Shown here piece by piece: positions 36,624 to 45,655 of a stretch of 64,000 nucleotides of DNA. The stretch is from Methylobacterium sp. E-045 (lineage in GTDB: Bacteria > Pseudomonadota > Alphaproteobacteria > Rhizobiales > Beijerinckiaceae): positions 62,001 through 126,000 of the forward strand of contig NZ_JAKSYE010000026.1 in assembly GCF_022829685.1 (NCBI RefSeq), read 5' to 3'. Each line of letters opens with the position of its first letter. Position 1 is the first letter of the stretch. Under the pieces are notes generated by a model. That model made no database searches, was not told the origin of the DNA, and saw nothing but the letters and a program-made list of their open reading frames with translations. The translations under genes were made by a program, and so were the position numbers.

Positions 36624-37262
36624 TCAGGGCGATTGCAGCGCCACACCGGCGGGCCGGATCTCGTAGTGGATCGGCTTGAAGGCGTTGTTGTTCGACTGCA
36701 GGGCCGAACACGCGGTAAGCCCGATGATCAGGTCGGTCTCCGCCTCGAACGTCACATGATCGCCGGCCCGGCTCAGGGGCGGCTCGACCTTCAATTCCCC
36801 GGTCTCTCCGCTCACCACGACATTCATGAACACGTTGAAGGCCACCGGGATCCGGTCGGGCTCGATGCCGTAAGGCGCGAGCGCCGCGGCGAGGTTGCCG
36901 AAACAGCCGCGGTGCGGATGCGCGTCGCCATAGATGATGCGGAACGTGTCGGCCGAGCAGGGGGTGAGGAGGAAATCGTGCCGCCCCACCGTATCTTCGA
37001 CGATACGCAGGAGGACGTTGGAGCGGTTGGAGTAGATCGGGTCGCCCGTCGTCAGGTAGATGCGGCTCGCATAATCGAGGGTCCGGCCCGACGAGATCAC
37101 CTCGTTGCGGTCGGCGGCCGAGAAGGCGAGGAGGTCGGCCACCTGTTCGCCCTTCGGGTCGATGACGGTGAGGCGGTCGCCCTTGGCGAGCTCGAAGGCG
37201 ACGCCACTGCGGGGCGCGATCTCGTGGCGGCGGATGGGGGGGAGGGCGGTGTCAGGCGGCAT
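36624..37262 (-). CDS. DUF1989 (urea carboxylase-associated) family protein
   Basis: 212 residues. Family motifs: GVAFELAKGDRLTVIDPKGEQVADLLAF, SSGRTLDYASRIYLTTGDPIYSNRSN, FLLTPCSADTF, HRGCFGNLAAAL and FNVFMNVVV. DUF1989 proteins accompany urea/guanidine-related carboxylases and other nitrogen genes. Their own activity is unclear. ATG 37262 has GAGA nine bases upstream; an ATG at 37271 is also possible. Either start lies inside the upstream YcgG-type gene, implying coupling. Confidence 0.85.
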   Translation of the reverse strand: MPPDTALPPIRRHEIAPRSGVAFELAKGDRLTVIDPKGEQVADLLAFSAADRNEVISSGRTLDYASRIYLTTGDPIYSNRSNVLLRIVEDTVGRHDFLLTPCSADTFRIIYGDAHPHRGCFGNLAAALAPYGIEPDRIPVAFNVFMNVVVSGETGELKVEPPLSRAGDHVTFEAETDLIIGLTACSALQSNNNAFKPIHYEIRPAGVALQSP

Positions 37263-37974
37263 CGCGGCCATTCTCGGCGACGGGGTCATTGGCGCCCGTC
37301 GCCCGCCCCTGGAACGGACAGACCCAGTCGCCGCCGACGGCGCGGCCGCTATACTGGCGCGCCTCGGAAGCATCACCGTGCCGGGCCAGCATCGGATTGA
37401 TCGAGCCGGCCAGCGCCTCGTCGCGGGCGAGGATCGCCGAGCGCAGCCCCTCGTAGCGGCCCTCCGCGCGCAGCTGCTCGAATTGCGCGCGCACATTGAA
37501 GACGAGGACGGGATGCGAGAAGCGGCGGGCGGGCCGGCTCGCGCCGGGATGCATTCCGACAATAAAAAACGCCTCGCCGCCGAAGGACAGGGCGAAATGC
37601 GGGTCGTCCGGGTCGGCCTGCACACGCTTGTCGTAACGCTGGCCGAGGAAGGCGTCCTTGTCGGACAGGGATTGCACGCGGTCCCACAGGTGCCCCTCGA
37701 ACAGCTCTTCCGACAGGGGCGCCGCCTTCTCGAACACCACGGCAAAGCTCTGGAACAGCTTCGGGTTCGCCCTGTAGCGGCAAATGAAGGCGAGGAGCGC
37801 CGGATAGATCCGCGTGTCGTCCCAGCCCGAAGCGACGTCGCGCGCGACCAGGACTTTCAGCTGCCCCTTGGCGAGGGCCGATTTCGCGCCGACGCAGGGG
37901 AAGGGCTGATCCTTGATGAAGGCGTGGAATTCCAAGGCGAGGGGGTGCGCGGCATCGTCGGTGGGAAACAGCAT
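37252..37974 (-). CDS. YqcI/YcgG family protein (possible haem-dependent N-hydroxylase)
   Basis: 240 residues of the YqcI/YcgG family. Seen: FPCVGAKSALAKGQLKV near the N-terminus, LFEGHLWDRVQSLSDKD, ALSFGGEAFFIVGMHPGASRPARRF and VFNVRAQFEQL. Some members (GntA of the guanitoxin pathway) are haem-dependent enzymes that hydroxylate a guanidino nitrogen. Whether this protein does so is not known. It overlaps the DUF1989 gene, and the two likely share a pathway. Confidence 0.82.
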   Translation of the reverse strand: MLFPTDDAAHPLALEFHAFIKDQPFPCVGAKSALAKGQLKVLVARDVASGWDDTRIYPALLAFICRYRANPKLFQSFAVVFEKAAPLSEELFEGHLWDRVQSLSDKDAFLGQRYDKRVQADPDDPHFALSFGGEAFFIVGMHPGASRPARRFSHPVLVFNVRAQFEQLRAEGRYEGLRSAILARDEALAGSINPMLARHGDASEARQYSGRAVGGDWVCPFQGRATGANDPVAENGRDAA

Positions 37975-38396
37975 GAGGCTCCGGATCGTTGTCGGTCGAG
38001 GCTCGCTTGTGCGACTGGCCTTGATGAGGACATGGCAAACCGATCGCCGCCGGGGAGGTTCCGACTCGTTCAGGGACAGGACGTCGCTATCCACAGGATT
38101 GCATGAGATCAGCCAAGATGAGGGCGGATACGTCGCATGGTCTCATCTGGGACGGTTGGTCCTGTTTCATACAGTGAACTGCGCTTACCGAGCGATCCGC
38201 CCGCCACATCTTGAGCGCGACTTGACGTAGATTCGAGGAGACTCCGCATAGGCCGGTGGTCGGGATATGAAGGAGACGGCCCGTTCCGCAGGGCCGGTAT
38301 GCGACCCACAATGAAGACCTTTGGAAGGTCCGCTTCGTGCGGTTTTCTGCCGGTCCGTTTTTCGGCATCATCGCCGGGAAAGCTGCGCCCTAACGA
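37975..38396. other. Intergenic region upstream of the accessory stretch
   Basis: No gene is supported in these 422 bp between head-to-head genes. Composition becomes less GC-biased from about 38100 on. Short frames exist on both strands but none resembles a known protein. Confidence 0.4.
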
Positions 38397-38915
38397 ATGC
38401 TGAACGAACGACTACGCTTGTCCCGCGTCACCACACAGGACTTGGTCGATGTTGAAGGCGTCTTCGACGATCTACAGAAGTATTCCACCTACGTTGATGG
38501 TGGATGCCGAAGAGAAGGAGCGGCGTTCGAATTTGCGACGGCTCGTCCGCCCAGCGCCTCAATCGAAGACAAGCATTCTTTCGTTGCTCACCAAGATGGG
38601 TATCCAGTGGGCTTGTTGGATATCATCGACGGATACCCCCTCCTCGGAACCGCCTTCATCGGTCTTCTTGCCGTGCGGGAGAACTTGCATGGCGCCGGGC
38701 TCGGTCGTGATCTTTATACGCAAGCGGAGACATTCATTCGAGACGATCTTGAAGCCCGTGTGATCAGGCTCTCAGTCGTCGAAGCCAATCCCGTGGGTGG
38801 CTTCTGGAAGCGAATGGGGTTTGTGCCGACCGGTGAATGGAAGCCCTACGAAGTCCAGACCGTCGCTTCGCGGTTGATCTTGATGGAGAAGCTCATTTGC
38901 TCTCCGGCGAAGTGA
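38397..38915 (+). CDS. GNAT family N-acetyltransferase
   Basis: 172 residues with the GNAT fold: IGLLAVRENLHGAGLGRDLY is motif A, with the acetyl-CoA loop HGAGLG, followed by a helix and RLSVVEANPVGGFWKRMGFVPTGE. It acetylates an unknown amine or protein. Its lower GC content and isolated position beside remnants suggest acquisition by transfer. Confidence 0.85.
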   Translation: MLNERLRLSRVTTQDLVDVEGVFDDLQKYSTYVDGGCRREGAAFEFATARPPSASIEDKHSFVAHQDGYPVGLLDIIDGYPLLGTAFIGLLAVRENLHGAGLGRDLYTQAETFIRDDLEARVIRLSVVEANPVGGFWKRMGFVPTGEWKPYEVQTVASRLILMEKLICSPAK

Positions 38916-38984
38916 CGAGTTGAGTCGAGGGCCTTGGCGACGGGGGGGGCGTCACTGGCTTTTCCCTCCCACAGGGAGGGATTC

Positions 38985-39370
38985 GGCCTCTGTGTGGTGG
39001 AGGGCGGATGCGGTCTATACCGGCATCCAGGGCGCCATCGACAGGCACATCGCAACCAGGGGAATCGCCGGTCCCGAACAGGCGCACTACACCCCCCTCT
39101 GGGCGCCGGGACCACAGGCGCCCAGCCTCGATTGTCTGGCGGCCGGCATCGGCAGCGTGATCTGGGCGACGGGCTTCCGCGCCGATTACGCCATCATCGA
39201 CGCTCCCGCCTTCGACGGGCGCGGCCTGCCGATCCACACGCGCGGCGTCACCCCGGTGGACGGCCTGTCCTTCGTCGGCCTGCCCTGGCTCCACACCTGG
39301 GGCTCGGGCCACTTCTCCGGGATCGCGCGGGATACGGAGTATCTGGCGGAAAGGCGGTTAAGATGCGGGC
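38985..39370 (+). pseudogene. 3' remnant of a flavin-dependent oxidoreductase (MSMEG_0569-like)
   Basis: Only the C-terminal portion of a flavoprotein monooxygenase-like family is recognisable: AVYTGIQGAIDRHIATRGI, IGSVIWATGFRADY, GLPIHTRGVTPVDGLSFVGLPWLHTWGSGHFSGIARDTEYLAER. The FAD- and NAD-binding Rossmann motifs that should precede it are absent, as the upstream DNA is the GNAT gene. The remnant runs into non-coding AT-rich sequence. It is probably what is left after an insertion or recombination event. Confidence 0.65.
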
Positions 39371-39743
39371 TGAACGCTCAGTCGGAGAGCCGCTGTCGAT
39401 GGCGAGTTGTGGCCTCGGATCGAAAGCATGAGCGTTCGTCGGCTTGGGCGGTCGGAGAGGGTGCGAAGAGATGCATCTGCAATAAAGGCAAGATTTTTAT
39501 TCAATTTTAATTTTTAAGACATCCTAATTGCTATTAATTGGCAATAAATATTCTATCTATTATCAAATTTAGTAGGGTTTAATTTGATAGTTAAAAATAT
39601 CATCAGTATTTAGTGCGACGCGAACGGCTGTATTGGTTGCAAAATTAACACTCTCGGCCATATTTGGTGAATACGTATCCATGGCCACTTGTCGGGAAGT
39701 GTGACCGTTTCTATTTTTGCCGCCGCATATTTGAGCAGGGATA
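39371..39743. other. AT-rich spacer upstream of the RTX gene
   Basis: This 373-bp spacer is strongly AT-rich from about 39480 to 39620, in sharp contrast to the surrounding GC-rich DNA. No gene is seen. It may contain the promoter of the RTX gene or be foreign DNA. Confidence 0.45.
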
Positions 39744-41792
39744 ATGCGGACGATGTTGGTCAATGTTGGCGAGCCGTTCAAGACGGACGATCTCTTTGGC
39801 AATGGTTTCGTTAGTGGTGTCGTGCCGACGGCGCAGGGTGGATACTCGATACTGCAAACTTATCAGAGTAATGATTGGTCCACCGGTACCGTCATCCAAT
39901 CGCAATACCTCCAGACGTTCAACGCAGCCGGAGTGGCTATCGGGAATCCGATCAAGCTCGGCACCACGCCCGTGGACAACGTTCACGACGTCGGCGACGG
40001 ATCGTACCTCGTCAGCATCGACAAAAGCGTTCAGCGCTTCGACGATGCCGGCTTTCACATCGACGGCAAGATCGCGCTCGCGACGATGACCGCATCGGGG
40101 AAACTAGCGACGTTCTACACGACCGCTCTGGCGACGGTCGACGGGACGGATGACCATTTCGGCCAGGATGTCGGCATTGCCTACGGCAACACCGGGACGA
40201 CCGCCTTGGCTCGGATCGCCGCCGGGACGACGGATGGCGACAACGACAGGGTCGTCGACATCTTCGATGCCGCGCATCGCCTGAAGGCGACCGTCGTCGT
40301 CGACCGCGACATGACCGGCGACGTGCATCAAAGCACCAAGGTGCTCGCCCTTTCGGACGGACGCTACCTGGTGACCTGGACCGAATCGGACGCCACCGGC
40401 GTCGACGTCATGGCCCGCGTGGTCACGGCCGCCGGCAAGGTGTCGGGCGCCGCGTTCCTGCTCGGCCATGCCGACGATCTGGCGACGCCGGCGGATGTCG
40501 ATGTGAAATACGCGACGACGGCCCTCGCCAACGGCAACTTCGCGTTCGCATTTCAAGCATCCGAGTATTATTTTGACCAGACCGGACAGGGGCAATCCGA
40601 GGACATCCGGAATCCCGTCGATTCCTCGATCTGGATCGCCGGCAGCAAGGGATTCACGCACGGAGCGGACCTCGTGCGGCACACGGAACTGAGCAATCCC
40701 TACTTCGAGTCCATGATCGCCCTCTCGAACGGGAAGATCCTCCAAGTGGTGAGTGATTTCCAAGAGCTCGGGGAGAACGTGAACCTCGCGAGCCTGCACG
40801 GATATCTCTACGACGAGAACGGCAAGGCGACGGGCGACGAATACGAGTTCTTCTCCGATGCGGTCACGCCGAACTATTTCAGCGATGGCGGCTATCCCGT
40901 GGCCCTCAGCAATGGCCAGTTCGCCATCGTCAGCTCTGACTATTCCTACGGATCGAACGAATCCAACTCGCAAGACATCGTCCAGGTGTATTCCACGACC
41001 ACGGCCGATTACTTTGCCGTCGCTGGGGCAACGGCGGGCGACAACATTCTGAAGGGTGCCAGCGCATCGGCGAGGGCTGACCTGCTCAACGGATTGGACG
41101 GCAACGACAAGCTCTACGGTTATACCGGCAACGACAAACTTCTCGGCGGCAACGGCAACGATCTCCTCGACGGCGGCAAGGGAGCCGACGCGATGGAGGG
41201 CGGTGCCGGCGACGACACTTACATCGTCGACAACATGGGCGATACGATCGTCGAGGGGCGCAACAAGGGTTCCGATCTCGTCAAGGCATCGGTCAACTAC
41301 ACGGCCGACGACAATGTCGACTCCATCCTGCTGACGGGCGCCGATGATCTTCGCGCCTTCGGTAATGCTCTTGCCAACACGGTCACGGGAAACACCGGCG
41401 CGAACGTCGTATACGGTCTCGGCGGCAACGACGTTCTCAACGGCGGGTTGAATACCGATCTCTTGAACGGCGGGCTCGGCAAGGACACGTTCGTGTTCGA
41501 CACGACGCTCGGGCCGCAGAACGTCGACCGGATTATGGACTTCGTCGCCGCCGACGACACGATCAGGCTGGACGACGCCATCTTCAAGGGAATCGCCACC
41601 GGCACCCTCAAGGCGGCGCTGTTCAAGGACGTCGCCAGCGGCGCTGTCGATAAGACCGATCGCATTCTCTACGATCACACTACAGGAGAGGTCGCCTACG
41701 ACGCTGACGGCAACGGGGCGGCCAAGGCCGTCGTCTTCGCCATTCTCGACACGCGGCCGCTCCTAACGGCGTCCGACTTCGTCATCGTCTGA
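39744..41792 (+). CDS. RTX (hemolysin-type calcium-binding) secreted protein
   Basis: 682 residues with no N-terminal signal peptide. Residues about 1-430 hold irregular beta-repeats of about 45-60 residues (GGYSILQTY, DGSYLVSI, DGRYLVTWTES, NGNFAFAF, NGKILQVV, NGQFAIVSS), suggesting a beta-propeller-like fold. Residues about 447-497 carry RTX nonapeptides (LDGNDKLYG, TGNDKLLGG, NGNDLLDGG, GAGDDTY), followed by a second RTX block and a C-terminal region ending in LTASDFVIV, as usual for type I secretion substrates. Likely a calcium-dependent extracellular or surface protein. No type I secretion genes are adjacent. A weak CAGGG ribosome site precedes the ATG; an ATG at 39753 is an alternative. 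Confidence 0.85.
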   Translation: MRTMLVNVGEPFKTDDLFGNGFVSGVVPTAQGGYSILQTYQSNDWSTGTVIQSQYLQTFNAAGVAIGNPIKLGTTPVDNVHDVGDGSYLVSIDKSVQRFDDAGFHIDGKIALATMTASGKLATFYTTALATVDGTDDHFGQDVGIAYGNTGTTALARIAAGTTDGDNDRVVDIFDAAHRLKATVVVDRDMTGDVHQSTKVLALSDGRYLVTWTESDATGVDVMARVVTAAGKVSGAAFLLGHADDLATPADVDVKYATTALANGNFAFAFQASEYYFDQTGQGQSEDIRNPVDSSIWIAGSKGFTHGADLVRHTELSNPYFESMIALSNGKILQVVSDFQELGENVNLASLHGYLYDENGKATGDEYEFFSDAVTPNYFSDGGYPVALSNGQFAIVSSDYSYGSNESNSQDIVQVYSTTTADYFAVAGATAGDNILKGASASARADLLNGLDGNDKLYGYTGNDKLLGGNGNDLLDGGKGADAMEGGAGDDTYIVDNMGDTIVEGRNKGSDLVKASVNYTADDNVDSILLTGADDLRAFGNALANTVTGNTGANVVYGLGGNDVLNGGLNTDLLNGGLGKDTFVFDTTLGPQNVDRIMDFVAADDTIRLDDAIFKGIATGTLKAALFKDVASGAVDKTDRILYDHTTGEVAYDADGNGAAKAVVFAILDTRPLLTASDFVIV

Positions 41793-41811
41793 GCGGACCC
41801 GATCCCCTCGA

Positions 41812-41850
41812 ACGGAGCGGCCCGAACCATTGCGGTTCGGGCCGCTCCGT
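41812..41850. terminator. Bidirectional terminator, RTX / paoC
   Basis: Perfect 17-bp stem (arms 41812-41828 and 41834-41850) with a 5-base loop ATTGC, lying 19 bases after the RTX stop and 6 bases beyond the paoC stop. The most stable hairpin seen in the window; it separates two convergent genes. Confidence 0.75.
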
Positions 41851-41856
41851 CGCGGA

Positions 41857-44112
41857 TCATCCGATGATCTTGTCGATGGTGATCGGCAGGTCGCGGATAC
41901 GCTTGCCGGTGGCGTGGAACACCGCGTTGGCGATGGCGGCCGCCGTGCCGACAATGCCGATCTCGCCGAGGCCCTTCACGCCCATCGGGTTGGCCTTGTC
42001 GTCCTCCTTCACGAAGATCACGTCGATGTCTTGGATGTCGGCATGGACCGGCACGTGGTACTCGCCGAAATTGTGGTTCATGAAGCGGCCGACCGTGTGG
42101 TCGAGCATGGACTCTTCCTCGAGCGCCGAGCCGATCCCCATGACCACGCCGCCGAGGATCTGGCTGCGCGCGGTCTTCGGATTGATGATCTTGCCCGCCG
42201 CGATCGCCGAGACGATGCGCGTGAGGCGGACCTGGCCCAGCTCCTCGTCGATCTTCACCTCGGCGAAGACGGCCGAGTGGGTGTAGGAGGAAAATTCCTT
42301 GGCGTGGCCCGAATCGGGGCCGGCGCTCTCGGTGGCCTCCACCTTGTCGACCCCCGCCGCCTTCATCGCCTCGACGAGGGAGATGCTGCGCGACGGGTCG
42401 CCGGCCACCTCGATCCGGCCGCCGGTAAAGACGACGCGCTCGAGATCGACATTGGCAAGCGGCGAGTCGTCCATGGCGCGGGCCATGGCGAAGACGTCCG
42501 CCGCGATCTTGCGGCAGGCCTTCATCACCGCAGTGCCGGAGGAGGCTGCCGTCCACGAGCCGCCGGCCACGGGAGCTTCGGCGAGATCGGTGTCGCCGAG
42601 CTTCGTCGTCACGTCCTCCATGGGCAGGCCGAGGGCGTCGGCGGCGATCTGCGTGAGGATGGTGTAGGTGCCGGTGCCGATGTCGCCGGTGGAGTTGCCG
42701 ACCACGAGCTTGCCGTCGGCGGTGAGCGTCGCCTGCGCCGCGGACTTCTGCATCAGCGCTTCCCACACGCCGGTGGCCATGCCCCAGCCGACGAGTTCCT
42801 TGCCGTCCCGCATGGAGCGGGGCTCAGGATTGCGCTCCGACCAGCCGAAGCGCTCCGCGCCCTGCTCGTAGCAGGAGCGCAGGGCCTTCGAACCGAAGGG
42901 CTTGTCTTCGGTGGGGTCGCGGTCGGTGTAGTTGCTGAGTCGCACGGCGATCGGGTCCTGGCCGGTGGCGTAGGCCAGTTCGTCCATGGCGATCTCGAGA
43001 GCGAACACCCCCGTCACCGCGCCAGGAGCCCGCATGTCGGCGGGGGTGTAGGTGTCGATCTGCGTCAGCTTGTAGCCCAACGCGACGTTCTCGCAGCCGC
43101 CATAGAGGATAGCCGACCAATTGACGACGACCTCCTGGTAGTCCTCGAAGCGCGAGGTGCCCGACAGGGCATCGTGCTTGATCGACTGGAGCCTGCCGTT
43201 TTCGTCCGCACCGAGGGAGACGGTCTGGCGCACGTCGGGACGGTAGCCGAAAGTGAACATCTGGTCGCGGGTGAGGGTCACCCGCACCGAGCGCTCCAAC
43301 TCGCGCGCGGCCATGACCGCGAGGAAGAGCTGGTATTGCGGGCGCAGGCCGAGGCCGAAGCCGCCTCCGAGATACGGGTTCAGGACCCGCACCTTGTCCT
43401 TGTCCATCCCGAACACGCCCGCGATGTAGCCCTGGCTGTTCGAGACGCCCTGGATCTTGTCGTAGACGGTGATCGCACCGTCGCCATCCCAGACCACGGT
43501 GGAAGCGTGCGGCTCCATCGGGTTGTGGTGCTCCACGGCCAGCGTGTAATCGCCACGCAGCTGGATCGGCGCCTTGGCGAAGGCGCCGTCGGCATCGCCC
43601 CGGGGCTCGGGCGGCGGCTTGATGCCGCCGCGCTTCTTGGGCGGCTCGTAAGCGAACTCACGTTGGCGCTCCACGTCGGTATGGGACTCCTCCGCCTCGT
43701 AGGCTACCTTCACCAGGGAGGCGGCATAGCGGGCTGTGCCGAAATCCTCCGCCACCACGAGGGCGACGGGCTGGCCGCTGTAATGGATCTTGTCGTCGTA
43801 GAGGGCGCGAAACGGTGAGCCGGGCGGCGCCACGGCGTCCTGGTAATTGTAGTCGAGCCAGGCCGTGCGCGGCCGGTTCTCATGAGTGAAGACCTTGAGG
43901 ACACCGGGTACGGCTTCCGCCGCCGCGCTGTCGATGGCGGTGATGCGGCCCTTGGCGATGCCGCCGGAAACGACGTAGCCGTGGGCGAGGTCGATGGCGG
44001 TGAACTCGCCGGCGTATTTCGCCTGGCCGGTGACCTTGGCGGGGCCATCGACGCGACTGCGCGCGGTGCCGACGAAGCTGTCCGTGCCGGTGGAGGAGAT
44101 GCTGTTGGCCAT
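41857..44112 (-). CDS. paoC: Aldehyde oxidoreductase molybdenum-binding subunit PaoC
   Basis: 751 residues of the xanthine dehydrogenase family large subunit (PaoC/YagR). It has VTGQAKYAGEF and HENRPRTAWLDYNYQ in the N-terminal domain, molybdopterin-binding GGGFGLGLRPQYQ and DMRAPGAV, GDTDLAEAPVAGGSWTAAS, and the catalytic Glu in VKGLGEIGIVG near residue 715. With PaoA and PaoB it oxidises aldehydes to acids. Last gene of the paoABC operon on the minus strand, 14 bp after paoB. Confidence 0.93.
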   Translation of the reverse strand: MANSISSTGTDSFVGTARSRVDGPAKVTGQAKYAGEFTAIDLAHGYVVSGGIAKGRITAIDSAAAEAVPGVLKVFTHENRPRTAWLDYNYQDAVAPPGSPFRALYDDKIHYSGQPVALVVAEDFGTARYAASLVKVAYEAEESHTDVERQREFAYEPPKKRGGIKPPPEPRGDADGAFAKAPIQLRGDYTLAVEHHNPMEPHASTVVWDGDGAITVYDKIQGVSNSQGYIAGVFGMDKDKVRVLNPYLGGGFGLGLRPQYQLFLAVMAARELERSVRVTLTRDQMFTFGYRPDVRQTVSLGADENGRLQSIKHDALSGTSRFEDYQEVVVNWSAILYGGCENVALGYKLTQIDTYTPADMRAPGAVTGVFALEIAMDELAYATGQDPIAVRLSNYTDRDPTEDKPFGSKALRSCYEQGAERFGWSERNPEPRSMRDGKELVGWGMATGVWEALMQKSAAQATLTADGKLVVGNSTGDIGTGTYTILTQIAADALGLPMEDVTTKLGDTDLAEAPVAGGSWTAASSGTAVMKACRKIAADVFAMARAMDDSPLANVDLERVVFTGGRIEVAGDPSRSISLVEAMKAAGVDKVEATESAGPDSGHAKEFSSYTHSAVFAEVKIDEELGQVRLTRIVSAIAAGKIINPKTARSQILGGVVMGIGSALEEESMLDHTVGRFMNHNFGEYHVPVHADIQDIDVIFVKEDDKANPMGVKGLGEIGIVGTAAAIANAVFHATGKRIRDLPITIDKIIG

Positions 44113-44126
44113 GTCTGGACGGGTCC

Positions 44127-45140
44127 TCAGGCGATGCGCTTGTCGGATTGCGACTGGGGCGTGCCGGCAGCAGCCTGGGTCAGGCCGCGGATGATGGCGC
44201 GCCGGGCGAGCTCAATCTTGAAGCCGTTCTCGGATTGGGGTTTGGCGTCCCGCATCACGATTTCGGCGGCGCCCTCGAAACTCTCGCGGGTGGCGGGTTT
44301 GCCCGTGAGGAAGGCCTCGGCCTCGGCGTTGCGCCAGGGCTTATGGGCGACACCGCCGAGCGCAAAGCGCGCCTCGCCGATCATGTCGCCGTCGAGGCGC
44401 ACCAAAGCGGCCACCGACACCAGGGCGAAGGCGTAGGAAAGCCTGTCGCGCAGCTTCAGGTAGGTGTGGTGGCCGGCAAAATCCTCGTCCGGCAGATCAA
44501 CGGACAGGACAATCTCGTCCGCCTTCAGAGCGGTGTCGTATTGCGGTGTGTCCCCCGGCAGGCGGTGGAACTCGGCAAAGGGAATGCGGCGCTCGCCCCC
44601 CGGTCCGGTGACGCGGACCTGCGCTTCGAGGGCCGCCAGTGCCACGCACATGTCGGACGGGTGGGTGGCGATGCATTTCTCGCTGGTGCCGAAGATGGCG
44701 TGGATGCGATTGACGCCGCCGATCGCCTGACAGCCCGAGCCCGGCTCGCGCTTGTTGCAGGGCGTGGCCTCGTCATAAAAATAATAGCAGCGGGTGCGCT
44801 GGTTGAGGTTGCCGCCGGTGGTGGCGGCATTGCGCAACTGGCCCGAGGCACCGGCCAGGATCGCGCTCGCCAGGAGCGGGTAGCGGTCCTTGATACGCTC
44901 GTCATAGGCCACTGCGGAATTGGTGACGAGGGCACCGATGCGCAGGCCCCCGTGATGCTCCTCAATGGCTTCGAGGGGCAGACGGGTGATGTCGACGAGG
45001 CGCTCAGGCCGCTCGACATTGTACTTCATCAGGTCGACGAGGTTGGTGCCGCCGGCGATGAAACGGGCCTTGGCAGTCGAGCCGATGGCCCTCACCGCCT
45101 CTTCGACCGTCGTCGGGCGGACGTAATCGAAGCGGTTCAT
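44127..45140 (-). CDS. paoB: Aldehyde oxidoreductase FAD-binding subunit PaoB
   Basis: 337 residues. FAD-binding PCMH domain (ARFIAGGTNLVDLMKYN) and the CO-dehydrogenase flavoprotein C-terminal domain. A cysteine-containing segment (TRCYYFYDEATPCNK, GSGCQAIGG, SEKCIATHP) matches the extra [4Fe-4S] cluster insertion found in PaoB-type subunits. It passes electrons from the 2Fe-2S subunit to FAD. It overlaps paoA by four bases. Confidence 0.93.
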   Translation of the reverse strand: MNRFDYVRPTTVEEAVRAIGSTAKARFIAGGTNLVDLMKYNVERPERLVDITRLPLEAIEEHHGGLRIGALVTNSAVAYDERIKDRYPLLASAILAGASGQLRNAATTGGNLNQRTRCYYFYDEATPCNKREPGSGCQAIGGVNRIHAIFGTSEKCIATHPSDMCVALAALEAQVRVTGPGGERRIPFAEFHRLPGDTPQYDTALKADEIVLSVDLPDEDFAGHHTYLKLRDRLSYAFALVSVAALVRLDGDMIGEARFALGGVAHKPWRNAEAEAFLTGKPATRESFEGAAEIVMRDAKPQSENGFKIELARRAIIRGLTQAAAGTPQSQSDKRIA

Positions 45141-45655
45141 CGGGCGGCTCCCGCGTGCATCACGTCTTCGATGGCATCGACGATGTTGGTGTAGGCGCCG
45201 CAGCGGCAGATATTGCCGCTCATGGCCTCGCGGATTTCTTCACGCGACGTGGCGTGACCTTCCGCGATCATCCCGGCGGCAGAGCAGAGCTGGCCAGGGG
45301 TGCAATATCCGCACTGGAAGGCGTCGCGCTCCACGAAAGCGGCCTGGAGCGGGTGCATCGCACCGTCCTGTCCGGCGTGTCTGGCGAGCCCCTCCACGGT
45401 GACGATCTCGGTGCCGTCCTTCATCACGGCCAGCGCGAGGCAGGAATTGATACGCTTGCCGTCCACCAGCACGGTGCAGGCGCCACACTGACCGTGGTCG
45501 CAGCCCTTCTTGGTACCGGTCAGGTCGAGATCCTCGCGTAGCAGATCGAGGAGGGTGGTCCACGGCGCCACCTGAAGCTCACGGACCTCGCCGTTGATGG
45601 TCAGGCTGATGCCGATGGTGGCCGGAGCGCCGGGCGATCCGCTGTCGATGAGCAT
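45137..45655 (-). CDS. paoA: Aldehyde oxidoreductase 2Fe-2S subunit PaoA
   Basis: 172 residues with two [2Fe-2S] clusters: a plant-type ferredoxin motif (GCDHGQCGACTVLVDG with a following Cys) and a helical C-terminal motif (CGYCTPGQ, NICRCGAY). The ATG at 45655 starts directly before the ferredoxin domain. Unlike E. coli PaoA, no twin-arginine signal is visible, so this enzyme may be cytoplasmic. First gene of the operon; a 282-bp gap separates it from the divergent M20 peptidase gene. Confidence 0.93.
   Translation of the reverse strand: MLIDSGSPGAPATIGISLTINGEVRELQVAPWTTLLDLLREDLDLTGTKKGCDHGQCGACTVLVDGKRINSCLALAVMKDGTEIVTVEGLARHAGQDGAMHPLQAAFVERDAFQCGYCTPGQLCSAAGMIAEGHATSREEIREAMSGNICRCGAYTNIVDAIEDVMHAGAAR

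Noticed and set aside
37975..38396. Possible degenerate gene on the minus strand upstream of the YcgG gene
   Set aside because: Short open frames of about 90 codons exist, but none shows coding character or similarity that I can name.
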